Positions 61,009 to 64,000 of a stretch of DNA of 64,000 bases are shown here, piece after piece (position 1 is the stretch's first letter; each line of letters begins with the position of its first letter). This stretch comes from Flavobacteriales bacterium UBA2104 (GTDB taxonomy: Bacteria; Bacteroidota; Bacteroidia; Flavobacteriales_D; Crocinitomicaceae). Both the position numbers and the translations under genes were made by a program. The stretch is from assembly GCA_002331485.1 (NCBI GenBank), contig DCYS01000001.1, positions 79,602 through 143,601 on the forward strand. Direction: 5' to 3'. The notes below the pieces were generated by a model. It saw only the letters and a program-made list of their open reading frames with translations. It was not told where the DNA came from and did no database searches.

Positions 61009-62370
61009 TTATTGGCGAACTAATAATTTAGGCTCAAGATAATCTTTCATCGCATATCGAATCCCTTCTCTTCCAAATCCAGAATCTTTAATTCCTCCAT
61101 AAGGCATGTCGTCGACTCTAAATGTCGTTGATTTATTATGGATCACTCCTCCAACATCGAGGTTCTTGAATGCCTGATCTCTATTTCGAATACTGTCCGT
61201 GAATATAGAAGCTTGCAATCCCCAACGACTATCATTCACTTCATTGATAGCCTCATTGAGCTGATCAAAAGGTTCAACGATAACAACTGGACCAAAAACT
61301 TCTTCATCTCTCACTTTCTGACCTTTCTTAACATTAGAAAGTAATGTAGGAGCGTAATAACCTCCATCTCTTTTATGTCCAAGAATAAGATCAGCTCCGC
61401 TCTCAATTGCTTCTTCCACCCACTCTTCTACTCGCTTTGCATTACTTTCGTCGATCATTACTCCAAAATCAGTATCTGCCTCAATAGGGTCTCCAGATCG
61501 AAGTCCTTTGACTTCTTCAATGTATTGGTTCAAAAAAGAATCGTAAACTGAATTATGAACGTAAATCCGTTGTGTATGAATACATACTTGACCTGAATAA
61601 GCGTATCCACCAACGATCAATTCTTTTAAAGCTAATTCCAAATCGGCATCCTCGCATACAATGGCTGCTGCATTGCCACCTAACTCCAGGACTACTTCTT
61701 TCTTCCCTGCCATCGATTTCATTTTCCATCCTACATCAGGTGAACCAGTAAAAGAAAGTACATCAATAGCGTCATGCTCGATGAATGCATTCCCTACTTC
61801 TCGACTACAATGAACAAGCTGGAAAGCGTGATCGGGTAGTTGAGTTTCCTTGATGATCTCCGATAACAACTCCATGGTTAGCGGTGTTCTGGATGAAGGT
61901 TTTAATATCATAGGACATCCTGCGGCTATAGCAGGGGCTATTTTATGAACTGCCAGGTTGAGCGGAAAATTAAAAGGTGATATTCCGAACACCACACCTC
62001 GAGGTTCGTAGACCACTTCACCTTTGAGTCCTCGACCTTTTTCGGTGCTGTCGAGATCCATGAGCTCATGAGGTAACCGCTTTGCTTCTTCTGAAGCTAT
62101 CGTAAAAGTTTGGATCGCACGATCAACCTCTCCCTGAGCATACTTTCTTGGCTTTCCGGATTCTTTACAGATCGTATCAACGAAAGTCTCATAATTCTTT
62201 TTGATCTTGGAAATGATCTCATTCAACACTTCACTTTTATCTTTTGAAGACATCAGTTTGCATGCTATTCGAGACTCATTAGCTCGTTGAATTATACTAT
62301 CTACGTCTTTGCTTTCGATCAGTTCAACCTGACCAACAATTTCTTGATTATACGGGTTAATTACTTCCAT
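61009..62370 (-). CDS. NAD(P)-dependent aldehyde dehydrogenase
   Basis: 453 residues of the ALDH superfamily, shorter than the usual 480-500. Catalytic Cys263 in YSGQVCIHTQR, general-base Glu229 in VVLELGGNAA and the oxyanion Asn134 in SPFNFPL are present, as are the cofactor residues in KPSS (157-160). The short length and the missing N-terminal arm resemble the succinate-semialdehyde or lactaldehyde dehydrogenase group; substrate is not determined. No neighbouring pathway gene points to it. Confidence 0.9.
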   Translation of the reverse strand: MEVINPYNQEIVGQVELIESKDVDSIIQRANESRIACKLMSSKDKSEVLNEIISKIKKNYETFVDTICKESGKPRKYAQGEVDRAIQTFTIASEEAKRLPHELMDLDSTEKGRGLKGEVVYEPRGVVFGISPFNFPLNLAVHKIAPAIAAGCPMILKPSSRTPLTMELLSEIIKETQLPDHAFQLVHCSREVGNAFIEHDAIDVLSFTGSPDVGWKMKSMAGKKEVVLELGGNAAAIVCEDADLELALKELIVGGYAYSGQVCIHTQRIYVHNSVYDSFLNQYIEEVKGLRSGDPIEADTDFGVMIDESNAKRVEEWVEEAIESGADLILGHKRDGGYYAPTLLSNVKKGQKVRDEEVFGPVVIVEPFDQLNEAINEVNDSRWGLQASIFTDSIRNRDQAFKNLDVGGVIHNKSTTFRVDDMPYGGIKDSGFGREGIRYAMKDYLEPKLLVRQ

Positions 62371-62412
62371 ACAATGAAAGTAAAAAAATAGGGGAGAAAA
62401 TCAAATGATTTC

Positions 62413-62883
62413 CTAGTGGATCAAGCTATTGATCAATTCAGTTAAATTAGGAAGAGTGAAGGTTTCTGAGTTCGCTTCAAGCCCGTCAACGTCATCAGAA
62501 AAAGTTGTTGAGGCAGACTCGTTTTCATTACCATCGGTGTTAATGCCACTCTCATCCACATTATCCTCGATCAGTTTCGCAGTAAATTGACCGTCATTCA
62601 GTTCCTGAATTACTCTCAACAATTCATCTGTTGTGGTCTTTCCTGACTGATAGTGAACATGAATAAGGTTCTGCTTTCTTTCTTCCTCATATTCAACTTC
62701 TACTTCATCAACAGCATTGGTCGCATAAAGTCCTTTTCGCAATGAAGAACCGCATCCCATTTCACAAACCATACCTTCTATTTCATATGAGGCAATGCGC
62801 ATTACTTGGGCTTCATCAGTGCTTCCTGAGCATGAAACCAGTAAAATGGATAAAAGCGAGAAAACAGAAATTAATCTATACAT
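62413..62883 (-). CDS. HMA-domain lipoprotein with a CxxxC metal site
   Basis: 156 residues from the ATG at 62883; a GTG one codon upstream is also possible. Lipobox LVSC marks a lipoprotein. Residues about 29-100 form an HMA fold, but the metal loop reads EGMVCEMGCGSSL, with three residues between the cysteines, not two. The last 50 residues are an acidic, low-complexity tail (Asn, Glu, Ser, Asp). It differs from the other HMA lipoprotein here (37621), which keeps CxxC. Metal and partner unknown. ALDH gene 42 bases downstream. Confidence 0.8.
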   Translation of the reverse strand: MYRLISVFSLLSILLVSCSGSTDEAQVMRIASYEIEGMVCEMGCGSSLRKGLYATNAVDEVEVEYEEERKQNLIHVHYQSGKTTTDELLRVIQELNDGQFTAKLIEDNVDESGINTDGNENESASTTFSDDVDGLEANSETFTLPNLTELINSLIH

Positions 62884-62966
62884 CACTGCAAAATTTTCCG
62901 AAAATTACGAAATAATAAGCAGATTACAAAAACAATCTTTAAGTGTCATAAACAGGAATGAAAACG

Positions 62967-62974
62967 TATTTTTG
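62967..62974 (+). promoter_or_regulatory. -7 promoter element abutting the EamA gene
   Basis: TATTTTTG, then five bases (CCCCG) and the ATG at 62980. Confidence 0.6.
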
Positions 62975-62979
62975 CCCCG

Positions 62980-63897
62980 ATGAAAGACGAGATAAAAAAC
63001 TGGGGTACACTTCTATTCCTTGCGGTCGTATGGGGGAGTTCATTTATCTTGATGAAACGTGGTATGATCGACAAGGTTACTGGAGAAGACATATTCAACA
63101 GTAATCAAGTTGGAACCTTGAGAATGCTTCTCGCATCAATTGTATTTTTACCAATTGGTCTTCGTCACATAAGAGTCCTCAAAAAATCGAAGAATTTCTT
63201 AAACCTTTTAGGTGTGGCTTTTCTAGGAAATTTCTTTCCAGCGTTTCTTTTCACATTCGCCGAAACAGGGATCTCATCCGGTTACGCCGGAATGCTCAAC
63301 AGCTGTGTACCAATATTTACATTGATCATTGGTACGACGTTGTTCAAGCAGCAATTACTAAAACTTCAGGTACTGGGTGTTATTTTAGGAACCATTGGAA
63401 TAGTTGGACTTGTAAATGGGGTTGCTGTAGTTGATACATCTGGAGAATGGTATCATGTTTTAGCTGTGATCATCGCTACGATCTGCTATGGTTCCAGTGT
63501 GAATATAATACGACATAACCTTGGACATTTAAAACCACTTCAAGTAACCTCCGTGGCATTTAGTTTATCTTTTATCCCAGCTTTATTATTGTTCTTTGTT
63601 TTTTCCGTTCCTACTACAATCAGTACAAATCAACATGCACCAACAGCACTAATTTATATTGGAGTTCTTGCCGTTATAGGTACTGCGCTAGCTGTTTTGA
63701 TATTTAATCACCTGATCAATAGAAGTTCGGCCCTTTTTGCCAGCAGTGTAACTTACTTCATTCCCATTGTGGCTGTTGTCATCGGGTTTATTGATGATGA
63801 AAAGATCAGCGGACTTCAGATCATTTCAATGTTTGTCATTCTGGGAGGTGTTTTCATTGCAAATGCCTGGCCCAAGATCAAACAACGAAATAAATGA
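62980..63897 (+). CDS. EamA/DMT-superfamily transporter
   Basis: 305 residues and ten hydrophobic helices in two EamA repeats of five. The first repeat opens with TLLFLAVVWGSSFILMKRGM and the second follows the linker near residue 155 (WYHVLAVIIATICYGSSV), as in the RhaT/YdcZ-like drug/metabolite exporters. Substrates of this group include amino acids and nucleotide derivatives and cannot be predicted. Monocistronic; 79 bases before rplU. Confidence 0.88.
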   Translation: MKDEIKNWGTLLFLAVVWGSSFILMKRGMIDKVTGEDIFNSNQVGTLRMLLASIVFLPIGLRHIRVLKKSKNFLNLLGVAFLGNFFPAFLFTFAETGISSGYAGMLNSCVPIFTLIIGTTLFKQQLLKLQVLGVILGTIGIVGLVNGVAVVDTSGEWYHVLAVIIATICYGSSVNIIRHNLGHLKPLQVTSVAFSLSFIPALLLFFVFSVPTTISTNQHAPTALIYIGVLAVIGTALAVLIFNHLINRSSALFASSVTYFIPIVAVVIGFIDDEKISGLQIISMFVILGGVFIANAWPKIKQRNK

Positions 63898-63903
63898 CAG
63901 GAT

Positions 63904-63936
63904 TTGTGGTGTTCAATAAATAATTTATTACATTTG
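63904..63936 (+). promoter_or_regulatory. Promoter of rplU
   Basis: TTG (63904-63906), 22 bases, then TACATTTG (63929-63936), 40 bases before the rplU ATG. Confidence 0.6.
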
Positions 63937-63976
63937 CAGTCCGATTTTTGGAAAATTAATAACTAATAAATAAGCT

Positions 63977-64000
63977 ATGTACGCAATTGTAGAGATAGCA
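63977..64000 (+). CDS. rplU: Partial 50S ribosomal protein L21 (first eight codons)
   Basis: Only MYAIVEIA is visible before the window ends. This is the exact start of Bacteroidota L21, which continues GGQQF. A well-spaced promoter lies upstream. rpmA (L27) would be expected next. Confidence 0.8.

Noticed and set aside
1..64000. Search for tRNA or rRNA genes, CRISPR arrays, integrases, transposases and toxin-antitoxin pairs
   Set aside because: None recognised in reading the intergenic gaps and proteins; a dedicated tRNA and repeat scan would be needed to exclude them formally.

Overview
This window looks like core chromosome of a marine-type member of the Bacteroidota, most likely order Flavobacteriales; I cannot name the genus. 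Reasons: the DNA is AT-rich; many genes are preceded by the Bacteroidota -7 promoter element TAnnTTTG instead of a Shine-Dalgarno sequence; the gene order uppS-bamA-ompH-ompH-murI, the isolated atpD-atpC pair and the order nusB-DUF1573-yajC are typical of that phylum; there are PorV-like and T9SS-type surface proteins and carboxypeptidase-domain TonB receptors. I saw no rRNA, tRNA, insertion sequence, integrase, phage gene or CRISPR array, and no gene-free stretch longer than 300 bases.

Layout. 1-2650 (-): aminotransferase, heptose-7-phosphate kinase and the cut-off start of a TrkH-like membrane protein. 2791-3721 (+): CoA-binding protein and TlpA-like thioredoxin. 3736-8281 (-): ABC exporter half and UvrA. 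8381-11157 (+): leucine-type dehydrogenase, NusB, DUF1573 lipoprotein, YajC. 11189-14727: DUF4294 protein, small lipoprotein, LhgO, outer-membrane barrel. 14906-19502: AtoE-type and MntP-type transporters, a membrane flippase-like protein coupled to a glycosyltransferase, RuvC. 19507-20369 (-): GreA and HIT. 20446-29514 (-): TonB receptor, a 1400-residue secreted protein and a PorV-family barrel. 29704-35542 (-): UppS, BamA, two OmpH/Skp chaperones, MurI and gamma-carbonic anhydrase. 35675-37479 (-): AtpD and AtpC. 37621-40736 (-): a metal-handling cassette (HYC_CC_PP protein, TonB receptor, HMA lipoprotein). 40854-46185: Nfu, LptF/G, Tgt, glycosyltransferase, sigma factor, RsmG. 46234-49893: small secreted protein, GmhA, ComM/YifB, secreted protein. 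50161-54997 (+): lamin-tail surface protein, then a coupled deacetylase/GNAT/SDR cassette. 55055-63897: SPFH protein with a small membrane partner, sterol-desaturase-like protein with a small partner, OmpA/PD40 protein, GlyRS, aldehyde dehydrogenase, HMA lipoprotein, EamA transporter. The first eight codons of rplU lie at the right edge.

How the genes work together. Much of the window builds or maintains the envelope: UppS (lipid carrier), MurI (D-glutamate), BamA and Skp (barrel assembly), LptF/G (LPS export), GmhA and the heptose kinase (LPS core heptose), several glycosyltransferases, and TonB, PorV and OmpA surface proteins. The rest is housekeeping: UvrA, RuvC, NusB, GreA, YajC, AtpD/C, Tgt, RsmG, GlyRS, L21.

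The most unusual signals are: (i) exact -7 promoter boxes ending only 3-5 bases before the start codon at eight genes, which predicts leaderless or near-leaderless mRNAs; (ii) a tRNA-guanine transglycosylase lacking the usual zinc cysteines; (iii) a terminator fused to the murI promoter; and (iv) compact surface or envelope cassettes of unknown substrate (20446-29514, 37621-40736, 52414-54997). I found no clear defence system or selfish element.
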